A stretch of DNA of 64,000 bases. Origin: Capsicum annuum (taxonomy: Eukaryota > Streptophyta > Magnoliopsida > Solanales > Solanaceae). Below are positions 12,627 through 23,879 of this stretch, piece by piece (the first letter of the stretch is position 1; each line of letters begins with the position of its first letter). The notes under the pieces are model-generated. The model did not search any database, was not told where the DNA came from, and was given only the letters and a program-made list of their open reading frames with translations. The position numbers were made by a program, and so were the translations under genes. Location of the stretch: positions 130,545,946-130,609,945 of the forward strand of contig NC_061121.1 of the NCBI RefSeq assembly GCF_002878395.1, read 5' to 3'.

Positions 12627-13561
12627 TGTGGCATAAAAATGGTATAACGAATAGGATAGGGCAACTGGTAAGGTTAATGAGTCATATCTATAGGAGACTT
12701 TTTCCATTTCTTATGTGGACCGCTTCTTTCATTAGGAGTTGAGGAAAGTAAAAGTGGAGGAATTTGTTAATATGAAATAGGGGAAGATATCATTCAAGGA
12801 GTATGCCTTAAAATTTCACCAGTTGTCTCGATATGATCTCGATATGATATCTGATGGGCCAGGATGAGAAAGTTCACTTCGAGACTGTCTTATGAGTTGA
12901 TTATTAAAAGCAAGACTGTATTGCTATTCAAAGACATGGATATCTTTAGGCTGTTTGGTCATATGCAATAGGTAGAGGATAAAAAATAGGCTGAAATAAG
13001 GGCAACACAGGGAAAAAAGTTTAGGTTTTCTATGTAAGGTGGTGGGCAATTGAAAATTTATAAGGATGTTGGTAAGTTTCCAAAAAACAAATGGGTGAGT
13101 TCTGGTTGTTTCTCCACAGATAGTGCTTTTACCCGAAGTCATCGGGATATAGGCGTTAGTAGGGTTGCAATAATTTTAGGGCATAGGGTGCCTAATCTCT
13201 AGTTGGTGGGGCCTAGTCAACTTATTATATCTTTCTTATAGATTTTGTGGTCGATTACATCAGGATTTCTATGATAAAGGGAGGGACATGTGTTTCAAGT
13301 ATGGCCAGGCAGGTCATATGCTTAGAAACTGTCTGATTGGTAAGGTTTCTTCAAGAACAAACAAAGTTTTAGCCGCCTCTTCATTTATTCCAGTACCAAA
13401 AGGTGTTACTTCTGTATATGTTTCTGCTCCTGGTATTAGTTCATCCCGAAACCATTTATATGCACTCACTACTCAACAAGAGTTTGAGGCATCGTCTGAT
13501 GTTTTGACTGGTACATTACGACTCATTTCTCATGACATATATTACTTACTTGATATGGGGT
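12625..13561 (+). pseudogene. tandem second copy of gag C-terminal half
   Basis: This repeats 11682-12624 in the same order: DVAYKWY-like text, the EELRKVKVEEF segment, QLS, the zinc knuckle and the PVPKGV...S linker. The knuckle in this copy (13288-13335) reads CFKYGQAGHMLRNC and has lost only the second Cys, so the copies have decayed independently. The joint lies at AGCTGAAG (12617-12624), which matches AGCTAAAG at 11674-11681; this suggests unequal exchange or slippage at an 8-base near-identity. This copy runs on into the protease, so it is the one that continues the original reading order. Confidence 0.8.
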
Positions 13562-13861
13562 CCACTCTCTCTTACATGACCCTATTTTTGGCTATGTATT
13601 TTGGTTTGGACCCTGAGGTTATTTTGATTTATTTTTCTCTTTCTTCCCCAGTAGGTGACTTTTATGATTACTGAAAGAGTCTATAAGGGGTGTGTGGTAT
13701 TTTTTGGTAGTAAGGGTACTTTGGTGGAATTGTATGAACTAGAAAGTAGGGATTTTGATGTTATTTTGGGGATGGATTTGTTACACTCATGCTATGCATC
13801 ATTAGATTATCGAACTCATAAGGTTGTCTTTATGTTCCCTGGTGAATCAATTATTGAGTAG
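13500..13861 (+). pseudogene. retroelement aspartic protease relic
   Basis: Two overlapping frames, 13288-13674 and 13655-13861, hold the protease. The catalytic segment reads LLDMGSTLSYMT; the family pattern is D-[ST]-G or D-P-G followed by ST.SYV. The second conserved block, DFDVILGMDLLHS, is present. A frameshift near 13660 separates the two halves and the second ends in a stop at 13859. It would cleave the Gag-Pol polyprotein; here it cannot be made as one chain. Confidence 0.75.
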
Positions 13862-14760
13862 GAGGGTAGATCCCTCGCTCAAAAAGAGAAGTTTATATCA
13901 TATATTAGAGCACAGAGATTAATGTCCAAGGGGTGTCTCTATAATCTAGCCTAGTTTAAAGATTCTATCTTGAAGAGTCCTTCTTTTCATTTAACTTTGG
14001 TAGTGAATGAGTTTCCTCAGGCCTTTCTTGATGACCTTGATGGTGCTCCTTCGGATAGGAGATTGAGTTTGGGATTGATCTTGTTCCTGACACTCTTCCA
14101 GCTTCTATTCCCCTTATAGAATGGCTCTACCTAAGTTGAAGGAACTCAAAGAGCAGCTTAAGGATTTGTTGGTTAAGGGTTTTATCCATACTAGTGTGTC
14201 TCCATGGGGCACTCCAGTGTTATTCTTGCATCAGATAGATGGTTCCCTTCGTATGCTTATTGATTACCGACAAGTTAAATAAGGTGGCAGTTAAGAACAA
14301 ATATCCTCTCCTAAAGATAGATGACTTATTTGATCAGTTGCAGGGTGCAAAGTTCTTTTCTAAGATTGACCTTCGGTCTCGGTATCATCAGCTTAAGATT
14401 AGGGAGGTGGATATCCCTAAGATAACTTTTCATAGCTGGTATAGGAACTTTGAGTTCTTGGTAATGTTGTTTAGTTTTACTAAAGCTCCTGCGATATTTA
14501 TGGATTTAATAAATAGTGTTTTGCATCATTTTTTCATTTGTCTGTCATTATGTTCATTGACAACATTTTGGTATACTCTAAGAGTGAGGTAGATCATGCC
14601 AATCACGTCTGTATGGTGTTGCAAACTTTCAAAAAATAGCAGTTGTATGCCAAAATCTCTAAATATCAATTTTAGTTGAATCATGTCACTTTTATATACA
14701 TATTATTTCTAGTGAAAGGATCATGGTGGATCTATAAAAGGTTGCGGTGATTATGAAGTG
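13862..14760 (+). pseudogene. reverse transcriptase relic
   Basis: Fragments before 14239 contain a [20 protein letters not shown] block and a SPWG.PVLF block in different frames. Frame 14239-14592 holds [31 protein letters not shown] and a degenerate FMDLIN block. The active-site motif expected as F-I-D-D lies near 14550 in another frame and reads F-I-D-N, so the second catalytic Asp is gone. Several frameshifts are present. No activity is possible from this copy. Confidence 0.8.
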
Positions 14761-14779
14761 GCGTAGACCCACGACTCTA

Positions 14780-15475
14780 ATTGATATTTAGAGCTTTTTG
14801 GGTTTAGCTAGCTACTATAGGAGATTTGTGGAGAGTTTCTCGATGATAGCTGCCCCATTAACTAAGCTGACTCAGCAAAAGATAAAGTTATCTTGGTTCA
14901 ATGCTTGTGAGGGTGGTTTCGAGAAGCTAAAGGATAAGCTAACTTCGGCTCTAGTTTTGACTTTGCCTCAAAGCACAGAGGGGTTTATGGTTTACTGTGA
15001 TGCGTTCCTAGTGGGACTTGGTTACATTTTGATGTAGCATGGATAGTTATATTGTAAGATTTGAGTTCGTTGAAGGTATATGAGAGGAATTATCCTACTC
15101 ATGATTTGGAGCTATTAGCAGTGGTGCTTACATTAAAAATCTAACAACACTATTTGTATGGAGTGCAAGTGGAAATCTTCACGGATAATAAGAGTCTACA
15201 GTATGTGTTCACTTAGAAAGAGCTTAACCTCAGGCAAAGGAGATGTCTTGAACTTCTTAAGGACTATGACATGAGTCTTCACTACCACCCAGGTAAAGTT
15301 AACGTGGCTATTATTGCTCTTAGCAGGTTATCCATAGGGAGTCTAGCTAATGTGGATAATAAAAAGTGGGAATTGGTAAAGGATATTCACCGTTTGGATA
15401 GCCTAGAAGTTCGTTTCTTGTACTTCGAGGATGGTGGTGTATTGGTTCAGGAGTGTTGTCATCTCTTGGTTTAGT
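14780..15475 (+). pseudogene. RNase H relic
   Basis: Frame 14798-15037 starts with GLASYYRRFVESFS (the RT connection segment) and reaches YCDAFLVGLGYILM, which corresponds to the first catalytic Asp block (family YCDAS..GLG). The next 230 bases are broken by stops. Frame 15271-15474 resumes with the MSLHYHPGKVNVAIIALSR block that closes the RNase H region in this family. Order and spacing fit Ty3/gypsy. Confidence 0.75.
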
Positions 15476-15589
15476 GATCAAAAAAAAATGCTAGATCTTG
15501 TCTTGATAAAAATCAAGAGTGATGTTGGTTTGCAAACGGTGATGGTATTTGAGATTAGTAGTGAAGGTACCTTGTATTAACAGGGAGGT

Positions 15590-16437
15590 TATGCGTTCCT
15601 GACATCGACGGGTTGTAAAAAAGTATATTGGTCAAGCCGCATGAATCATGCTATGTTGTTCAACCTAGTTTTACGAAAATATATCATTATCTCAAGAAGA
15701 TGTATTGGTGGAGTGGTATGAAGAGGGATATGGCTGATTTTGTTGCCAAATGTATAGTGTGTCAACAAGTGAAAGTTGAGCACATGAGGCTTAGAAGCTT
15801 GTACCAAGAAATTAAATCGCCGGAATGGAAATGGAAAGTAATCAACATAGATTTTGTTACTGGTCTCCCTCATTCTCGAAATCAATATGATTCGATTTGG
15901 ATCATCGTGGATAAGATTACAAAGTCGTCTCATTTTTTGCTTGTGAGGTCTAAGTTTTTGGCTGAGGATTATGCGAGGTTGTATCTTTATGAGATTGTAA
16001 AGCTACATAGGGTACCTATTTCTATTATCTCTAATCATGGTATAGAGTTTTCATTTCACTTTTGGTGGTCATTTTAGAAAAGGTTGGGTACTAAGGTTAG
16101 TTTAAGTACTGCTTTTCACTTACAAATAGATAGGTAAGCAAAAAAAACTATTCAATCATTGGAGGATATGCTTCATACATGCGTGATTGACTATGGTGGT
16201 AATTGGATTGAGAATTTACCTCTTATAGAGTTTGCTTACAATAATAACTATCATTCTAGCATTGGGATGGCTCCTTTTAAGGTGTTGTATGCTAGGAGGT
16301 TTAGATCTCCTATTGAGTGGATCGAGCTTAGTAAGGCGGATATATTTTGCCCCTACTTGGTTTACAAGGCCATGGAGAAGGTAAAGGTTATTCGGGGTAG
16401 TTTAAGGCTACCCAATGTCGCCAAAACTCCTATATAG
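15590..16437 (+). pseudogene. integrase relic
   Basis: Frames 15628-16077 and 16159-16437 hold the integrase. The zinc domain keeps the first His and the C..C pair (CIVCQQVK), but the second His of the usual IHPG block is Gln (VVQPS). The catalytic triad D-D-E is D (IDFVTGLP), N (IISNHGIEF, normally SDRG) and K ([11 protein letters not shown], normally ER). Frame is broken between 16078 and 16158. The conserved [16 protein letters not shown] and [10 protein letters not shown] blocks are clear. Confidence 0.85.
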
Positions 16438-16900
16438 ATATGAGGCATAGGGAGTTTGAGTTTGAGGTTGGGGATCGGGTGTTCCTAATGGTGTCTCCCA
16501 TGAAGGGAGTAATGCGGTTTAGGGAGAAGGGGAAGCTCAATCTATGTTAGTTCTTATGTGATTTTGAGAAGGGTTGGTAAAGTGGCATATGAGGTGGATT
16601 TTATTTCTAGGTTGAGATCCAATCATCCGGTATTTTATGTCTCTATGTTGAGGAGGTTCATAGGTGGTCCTTTATCGATTGTTCCTTTGGAAGGATTGGG
16701 TATCTCAAATTCTCTGTCTTATGAATAGATCTCGATTGAAATCTTAGATTGGTAGGTTCATCCATTACGAACCAAGGATGTGGCCTCGATTAAGGTTCTA
16801 TGGTGGAACCATAAGGTGGAAGAAGCTACTTATAAAGAGGAAGAGGACATGAACTCCAAGTATCCATATTTATTTTCTTCTCTCGAGATTTGTGCAGAAG
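16438..16900 (+). pseudogene. integrase C-terminus with chromodomain-like tail
   Basis: The GDRVFL..SPMKGVMRF block lies near 16470-16520. Past frameshifts comes a segment ending VLWWNHKVEEATYKEEEDM..KYPYLF near 16800-16875. In Tekay/Del elements this segment corresponds to a chromodomain that steers integration toward heterochromatin. Assignment rests on the conserved ...VEEATWE.EE.M...YP.LF pattern. Confidence 0.7.
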
Positions 16901-17060
16901 GTATGTATTCTTCATCATACTTTTATTATCAAACTTTGTTAAAGAAATGATTGATTTTCTTTCATATTTGTTTTCTAACATAGTTAAAGGTTAGAGTCAA
17001 GGTGTTGGGGTGTAAATCATTCTTGTATTTCCTTTTCCATTATTCGGGTACGAATTATCC

Positions 17061-17075
17061 GTGTGGGAGAGAATT
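17061..17075 (+). other. polypurine tract
   Basis: GTGTGGGAGAGAATT immediately precedes the 3' LTR start at 17076. A purine-rich tract here primes plus-strand synthesis. It is interrupted by T, consistent with decay. Confidence 0.65.
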
Positions 17076-19416
17076 TAAACACGTTGGGTTTTGATCCTTA
17101 GAAATTTCCTAAGATTTTGGCTTATGGACATCATACGAGTAGAGAGTACAATTTGTATGATAGGGTATAGTTTGATGGATCTTGGTCATATGTTAACCAA
17201 TGTAGTTGGTTAGTTTCTGTCCAATGTACAGTTGGATCATACTAGTCATATGTTAGGGTACTAGTTGTATGATGCCTATCGTATGTTGCCCTATATTTAA
17301 TATAGAGGAGTCTGTTCTGCTTAAGCCACAGCTTAAGGTTACCAGTCGTATGATAAGGTACGAATTAGCCTTGGTGGTTGCATGTTGGACAGTGTTAGGT
17401 CAACGGGGAGCCCTAGGGTATAAGACAAGGGTACCACTCGTACCATAGGGTATGGTTTGGGGGTGGTCGTACCCTCCTGTGGGTGTTTTATATAGTTTAA
17501 GTTAGGGGTAATCTGGATATTTTCCCTCTTAATCTCTTAAAGCCCCACGACTTATAACACTCTTGGGACATTATTTACCCTATTATTCTAATCCTAAACA
17601 CTTAGAAACTCTCTCAAAATCTCTCAAGGTTCTTGATTCAAGACATACTAGGGTATCTTCAATAAGGTCAATTTGGGACTTACAAGGGTAGTTTTTCTCC
17701 GCCATCTTCGTAATCTAAGGCATGTTACATCTCCCTCATTGTTATTTCAAACTAAAGGCATGCTTTAAGTATGGTTTTCAAGGTATAATTATGGTTTGGT
17801 TTTGGATTTTGAATATATGTTGGTAGTTTTAGTTAAAGGGTTTGGTTATGGTTTTCCCATGTTTTAATTAGTTTGAACATTATGTTGCATGGGAATGGTT
17901 AATTGGTACTTGGTTTTGGTTTTGAAAACTATATGCCCTCAATATGTTTGATAAAATGCCTGTGAGAATGTTTTACTATATTGTTGAACTTCCATTGAAA
18001 ACTTTTCATGGTATAAAGTGATAATGGAACCCAAAATAGTTTGGATGGTCTTTAATGGTTAAATGTTAAGGTCTTGGTGGTCATAGTTATGGATTAATTA
18101 AATATACTTGTGGGGTTCATGGGAATCCCCCAAACAAACTTAATAATGTTTAACTGGTGGGTCACATGGGAATCGCCCAAACAACTTAATAATATAAACT
18201 ATGGATACATGGGAATCCCTTTTTAAAGAGGATGGCAAAGGACATTGCTTGCAAGCTATAGGCGGTATGACGATACCACTACTTATAGCCTTGTTAATAA
18301 TAATGGAATTGGTGGTTTGGTTGTGTGCTAATGGTTTTAATTGGGCAATAATGGCGGGGTGTGATAACCATGAAGGTGTGAGTCCAATGGACGGACACTA
18401 GAAAATCATGTTTGACGACATGAGGATTGGTCATGGAGACTATATATAATATTTATGAGGTACACGGGAATTCCTTAAGTTACAATTGTATATATTTATC
18501 ATGGAAAGAGAAGGGTACACGGGAATCCCTTACTCCTATGGTATCTTTGGTTTGTGCGGCTACACACATTGAGGCCCATTCAGGGGGTAACACTGGACAT
18601 AGCCCATGGGTGGTTCTAGGACGATTAAGCTACACATACCCAGGTTAATGGTTTTAAGGCATGCTAAACCTGGTTCCCACTCTCGGCATGGATATATATA
18701 TACACATACACATATATATATGTATGGTTGTTTACTTTGTTTTAAAGGTTTGTATTATTTTATCCTTATCCTGATTGTATGCTAGCATTCACCTACTAAC
18801 CCGTCTTTGAGGGTTGTATCCCCACACGATGCTGAAATCAACCATTTTATTCCTCCTTCTTAGTGATCGAATTTGGGATTAGCTTGTGTTGGATTGAAGT
18901 GGTGAGATTTTATATTCCGGAAATCTCCATTTTATGCCATGGATGTCTTTAAATATTTTGGTCATTTTATAGACTATTTTTTTCTATGGTCAAGGACATG
19001 TCCCAAAAGAATATTGTTTTAGAATCGGATATAGGCTTTGTGGGACTACTATAGGTTGGTATAGGAGGTGTCGGTATTGATTTTAGCCTTTGCATTGGAA
19101 TTGGTAATGAAGCTGACATCGGTGACTATATTTGATTTATGATTGTTCCATATTGTGTTGGATCATATATATAAACACAGTGGGTTATTTTCTTGGTTTG
19201 GTTGGTTATTGGATGGATTGACTTGGTTGGTTTTGTTTAGGAAGTAGACTAATCCCAAAGTCAGTATATCTATAAATATGCTATCTTATTATATGTTTGA
19301 AATTCATCTGACTCATGGTATGTGCTTGGAGGTTGGGTTGGGTATCAGGGGTGGTCCTTGGTCCTGGTTGAACTTGGGATGCCCATCACAACAAATCCCC
19401 AGTTCAGATTGTCTTA
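17076..19416 (+). repeat. 3' LTR of the element at 8741-19416
   Basis: Partner of the LTR at 8741-11068. It starts TAAACACGTTGGGTTTTGATCC and ends ...CAGATTGTCTTA. It keeps the same U3 palindromic words (17140-17470), core promoter (17546) and five GGTACACGGGAATCCC-like words (18113, 18160, 18202, 18458, 18512). The frames at 18201-18401 and 18427-18648 are chance frames inside it. Confidence 0.9.
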
Positions 19417-19421
19417 ATACT

Positions 19422-19860
19422 ATTTAGGTTTTCTCTATGAAAATTGATTGAGGAGAAAAAATAGATCACTATATGTCCTTTCAAGATCCGGACCATCCAA
19501 AGTAGAGTCTTGCAAGATCGTCATGTATGGGCCGAGAAACTTAACAAAGGTATGCCGCAACACCCTTTTAGTCTGGTGATGGTTTAAATAGTCTTTGAGA
19601 AGGACTTTGAATCTCATCTAACTTGGTATAAGGTCTTCCATCCTTTTTCTAGAATCTCAGTATCTGGCATCTCAGATTTGCGGCATTCCAAGATAGAATG
19701 AAGTCAAAAATATGTGATAAAGTACATCCCATGATGTGATGGAATTTGGTGACTACCTTTAAAAACAATTGGGCATCCACAATAATGTAAAATAGAAACA
19801 GTGTGAGCTCTATGTAATCAAATGTGACATCAATTGTAGTGTATCACTAATTTCTAGAAT
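19422..19860 (-). repeat. middle piece of the 1.4-kb repeat, copy B
   Basis: This continues 8499-8740 after the inserted element and matches 3510-3945 throughout. The minus strand has a 60-codon frame (19435-19617) with GPYMTILQDSTLDGPDLERT. Copy A has the same text with breaks. I do not recognise the protein; it may be part of an older transposon or a gene fragment. Confidence 0.65.
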
Positions 19861-22170
19861 ATTATGGATATGCTATTGTGGGTACTCAAGCGATAAGACA
19901 ATAAATTACCCACTCTTGTTCAAAAGTCAAACTATATTTTACTTTAACTCAAACCGTCTATCCAACAACGTTATTTAAACTCTGAAAGTTACATTCCAGT
20001 CGAACCATATTAGGAGGATTATTAGTTTCCATGTACACATGTATTTTCTCTAGTTGCTATTGTTGCTAAAGAAAAATTACCTACTACTACTTTTTATAAA
20101 AGATTCATTTCGAATTAGGGTGGAATTCAACTAGATTGTTTCCACTAGCATTGCATCGCATTTAAGAATTGTATTAGTATAAGAAATACCTATGACCAAG
20201 TTTTCTACTATTGAATGATATAAAAGAATAAATAAACTAGAAACTTTCTAATATTTAAGTCCCCAACAATGATGCCTAAAAATTGCTATCGACATACACA
20301 TATGCAAGTATATGTGGTCGTGCTATTAATACAAACTGGTTAAGTCAGATGTTACACCCACACTGAATTGTGAATAACCAAAATCAAGTAAAATAAGATA
20401 CTCCAAATTTGAGCAAGTGTGTAGTAACGAAGTATGGGATTTATTATATTTATATTTCTACAATTTAATTAAAATCAGAAAACAAAGTAAATTTTGGGAT
20501 CACAATGATTGATATCTTCTATAGTTACGATTATAATTTACAATCATGTTACTTATTAAATTTCATCAACTTGCTTAGTTTATCTATTTGTTAATTTATG
20601 ATGTTTGTACTATGATTATGCTCTTTCTAGCCTCTAATCCCATATTGCATGCATATCTATGTCTATATTTCAGTGATAAAGACAAACATGTAAATTTAAT
20701 CGAACCTCTCATTTATTAACCCAATAAGACTATCTAGATATATGTCTATCCTAGCCACCATTTCTCTCTTTGATACCTAAAGTTAAAATCTTACTTCTTT
20801 TGTTCTTTATTCTTACCAACGATTAATTTTTTGTATTGATAATAAGAATATAGTTTACTATACTGGATTCAAAGTAGTAAACAATGAAATGAACATATAA
20901 GAACAACTTTTATGATAAACTTCACAAATAAAATCTTATGTTTTCTCAAACAATCATGCTATGGTCATAACCTTAGAACAAGCATGTTGAATCACAACTC
21001 CTTTAATTAGGTTTAGAATAATTGATGTTGTTCATGGAAAGTAATGATTAGAAAATGTGAAATAACAAAAACCCAAATGGTATTTGATCTTCTTCATTTT
21101 GTGGTTCGTTAAAAGAAGTTTTTCTTTTAAAATGACCTTAAAGGGAAATATTAATTGTAGTAGTAAATAACCCTTAATCCTTCCCCAAATTGTATTTCTA
21201 CTTTGTGAAAATTTTTGGATCAAATCATCCTTGATGTGTCACATGACTCATACCTTTGTCTACAGGCAATTGACCAGGCAAGTCTTGACCTAGCTAAAAT
21301 TCCTTATTGAAATTATGTTGGCAAGGAATTGGCTCACTAGAAGCCTTGCATGAATAGTAAATGGGTAAGGGATAACCTATCTTTATTTATTTTCTTCGAC
21401 TCTAATATTTTGAAGTCAAGCCTAAGCCTTAGTCATGGCATTAGACCTGATTAACGTCTATAAATTCATCTAAGTCTGACATGAGCTCTTAAATTGAATA
21501 TTTTACACTTTTCTGCCAATTATTTTCATAGGTTGTTGAGAAGCAAATCAAATATACATAATATGCATATATTCGGCAGGCATAAATATTCCTAAGATCA
21601 ATTCCAGAATCCTCCACAAAAATTAATGAACCAAATTAAACAAATGTATCTTAGATAATGTTCTTTGGCATAACAAAGAATAATCATGTAGTAGTAGAAA
21701 AATTGATGTGGACTGGGGAATTTCCAATCCCCATATTTTTTTTAAATAGTTACATGGGTATCAAATTACTATCCAATCCCAAGTCTCATAATGTCTTAGC
21801 CTTTACTTGTTGCCAAATAGAAATATCAAGATTGAAACATCGTGGGAGCTTTAGCATCATTGTTAGATGATTTTAAATCTGATATGATCTTTGTTTAGTG
21901 TGTGCTGCCATATCATGTTCAAGAAGCTTCTTCGTGTTGGTTACTAAATCACTTAAGTACCTTGCATATTTAGCAATTCCCTAAAATATGTCAACATGAA
22001 AAATTTTAAGGTTTACAAACTCTTGAAGATTAGAGAACTTTACAAAATTTGCTTCTTCCCTTATTCTAGTATAGTTTTATGGGAATGGAATATGTATTCT
22101 TGCAACTACTAATGTAGACCACTTAATAGCTATTTCTTTGACATGTCTGTGTTATGCCTCTGAACCACTT
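19861..22170 (-). mobile_element. Tat/Athila-type LTR fragment inserted in the repeat
   Basis: This 2.3-kb block is absent from copy A of the repeat (between 3945 and 3955). Read on the minus strand, an LTR-like sequence is followed near 20285-20260 by TTTTTAGGCATCATTGTTGGGGAC. That resembles TTTGGCGCCGTTGCCGGGGA, the tRNA-Asp-type primer binding site region of Athila/Tat elements. About 400 bases of leader follow down to 19861. No clean target duplication is seen, so a truncated element or a fragment captured during repair are both possible. Confidence 0.5.
20260..20285 (-). other. Athila/Tat-type primer binding site
   Basis: The minus strand reads TTTAGGCATCATTGTTGGGG, close to the tRNA-Asp-complementary TGGCGCCGTTGCCGGGG. 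It differs from the tRNA-Met-type sites of the other elements in this window and so marks a different lineage. Confidence 0.5.
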
Positions 22171-22870
22171 TTCCAGCAATTATTTCTGGCATAGCTTTAC
22201 CAATATCCTTATATTTATAGTCATAATCCTTCAACTACTTTGTATTTTGATCCACATAAGTAGGTTGTCCTCAAAGAGGCCTCATATTTTGTTCTTCAAC
22301 AAATCGACCCATTTTTATTTCTCTATTTTAAATTTCCAATTCATTATTCTTAGAAATTGGTTCTTTCTTTGTTGATCATCTGCCAAATTTTTCAACACTT
22401 CTTGTAATATTATCTAGATGGCTTTGCATTGAATTTTTTTGATTCTACTGATAACAATGCTATGGACCTCGTTGTCAATATTAGTTCTTATTTGTAATAC
22501 CACCCCAAGAAAGCTTTAGGTGGTTCCTTCAATTCGAGTTATAAGTGGTCTTACGATTCTATATTCCTGTGCCTATGAGTGCATAAACCACAAAATGTAA
22601 GGACTCTAGATTAGTTCTGAGCACATCATTTAGAAGATCACCCCATAGAATTGTAGTTCTTGTTAAATGACGTGTGTCTAAAACACCCTTATTTTTAACA
22701 TTTTTTGCCCTATCTATGCTTTTGTCGATTTACTTTGCTTAATACTAAATGGTTTATGCTTGATTTCATGAATTATTACTTTGATGGTGTTTTGTATAGT
22801 TTCGACAAAAAAAATCTAAAGACAGATGAAAGTGAAGCTAAAAAAAAGACGAAACTAGCAAAATTGACTT
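22171..22870 (-). repeat. right piece of the 1.4-kb repeat, copy B
   Basis: This matches 3955-4640 (shared blocks TTCAACTACTTTGTATTT, AGAGGCCTCATATTTT, TTTTTCAACACTTCTT, AAGATGGCTTTGCATT-like). It includes the second copy of the weak gag-like relic. The match ends at ACTTCTAGGGAG near 22870. Confidence 0.65.
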
Positions 22871-23011
22871 CTAGGGAGAATTTAGAAGTTTGTAGGCAAA
22901 ACTCTTAAAAATTGAGTAGTAAAAAATATAGCCCTCTAAGGTTTACATCCTGAAAAGAAGATCCCCTAAATAAGTAGTAGGATCTTGAGACACAAACTCC
23001 ACGATGAGAAA

Positions 23012-23147
23012 AGGGAGCTCGAGCCACAAAAAAATGGTAACAAGGGTGAAAGCTTTCCCTTATCCTAGTCTTGCATTGAAGGGAGCTCTCTCCATGAGAA
23101 TATGGTGACAAAGGATAAAGTTTTCCCTAATCCTAGTCTAGCTTAAA
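23012..23147. repeat. 68-bp tandem duplication
   Basis: Two adjacent 68-base units, 23012-23079 and 23080-23147, each beginning AGGGAGCTC and containing AAAG.TTTCCCT.ATCCTAGTCT. Internal identity is about three in four by eye. The rest of 22871-23011 shows nothing I can name. Confidence 0.75.
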
Positions 23148-23152
23148 AGGGA

Positions 23153-23645
23153 ATAACACCCCAAAAATATCTAAGATCATATCTTAAATTTGGCAAAAAA
23201 AATCAGTTTGAAACCAACAAATTTCCCTTAGAGAATCTCATTGTATGAGGCCATGAGTCATAGGTTAACGATTGTAAGCAGTCCAATAGGCTGCCAAGTT
23301 CCTAGTCCACATGAATCATAACACGAGGTTTTGTTTAAAAGTATGAGTCATATTGTGACTCATTTTGAGAAATATAGGAAAAATTTCTAAGAAACTAAAA
23401 TTTACACCTAGCGGATAAGACATAAGGCCATGAGTCGTAAGACCGGAGTATGAGTCCTTAAGTGACTCATACGAATGAGGAACCTTAGAGACAATATTTT
23501 ATCTGAGGAGCCATAGAACATAGACATGACTCATAGGTAAGACTAATGAGTTGTGAGGTGGAATCATGCCCCCAAGCAAGAAATTAAGTACAGGAACCAT
23601 GAGTTATAAGATGACGTATAGTTCCAAGCATGACCGGTACACTAG
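23153..23645 (+). repeat. 5' fragment of an LTR
   Basis: This starts AACACCCCAAAAATATC, like other LTR starts in the window (AAACACCC..., TAATACCCC...). It then contains about ten copies of an ATGAGTCATA/TATGACTCAT-type word in both orientations, the same arrangement as the U3 word clusters of the other LTRs. It is cut off before any promoter by the SINE at 23656. Confidence 0.5.
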
Positions 23646-23655
23646 ACCTGTGTGA

Positions 23656-23786
23656 CTACAACAAAAAATACATTATACCTAGTATATTCTGACCAAGTGG
23701 GGTCTGGGGAGGTTAAGTGTATACAGTCCATACCACTACCTCAGATGTGAGATAGAGAGACTATTTTTTATTAAACCCCAGCTATA
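23656..23786 (-). mobile_element. TS-type SINE, decayed
   Basis: The plus strand shows ACAACAAAAAATAC... then GACCAAGTGGGGTCTGGGGA, TACAGTCCATACCACTACCTC and GAGATAGAGAGACTATTTTT. Reverse-complemented, this matches the TS family that I know from Solanaceae: a tRNA-derived head, a CCCCAGACCCCACTTG core and a TTG-repeat tail. RNA polymerase III boxes are mutated beyond clear reading. No target duplication is evident. Confidence 0.8.
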
Positions 23787-23879
23787 AATTGACAATCTAA
23801 AAATGAATTAGTAAAAGGACAATATACACTAGAAATTAACACATCCATTAATACCATATACAATATACACAAAGTAATA

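Larger units (their letters stand above)
8741..19416 (+). mobile_element. complete, inactive Ty3/gypsy element (Tekay/Del type)
   Basis: An LTR retrotransposon with both LTRs, a primer binding site, gag, protease, RT, RNase H, integrase, a chromodomain-like tail and a polypurine tract, in the gag-PR-RT-RH-INT order of Ty3/gypsy. The target duplication is ATACC (8736-8740) against ATACT (19417-19421). The uninterrupted copy at about 3500 reads ATGCC at this site, which fixes both ends. The element sits inside the second copy of the 1.4-kb repeat. The LTR termini are TA...TA rather than TG...CA, presumably by decay. All reading frames are broken, and the RT and integrase active sites are mutated. 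Confidence 0.92.
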
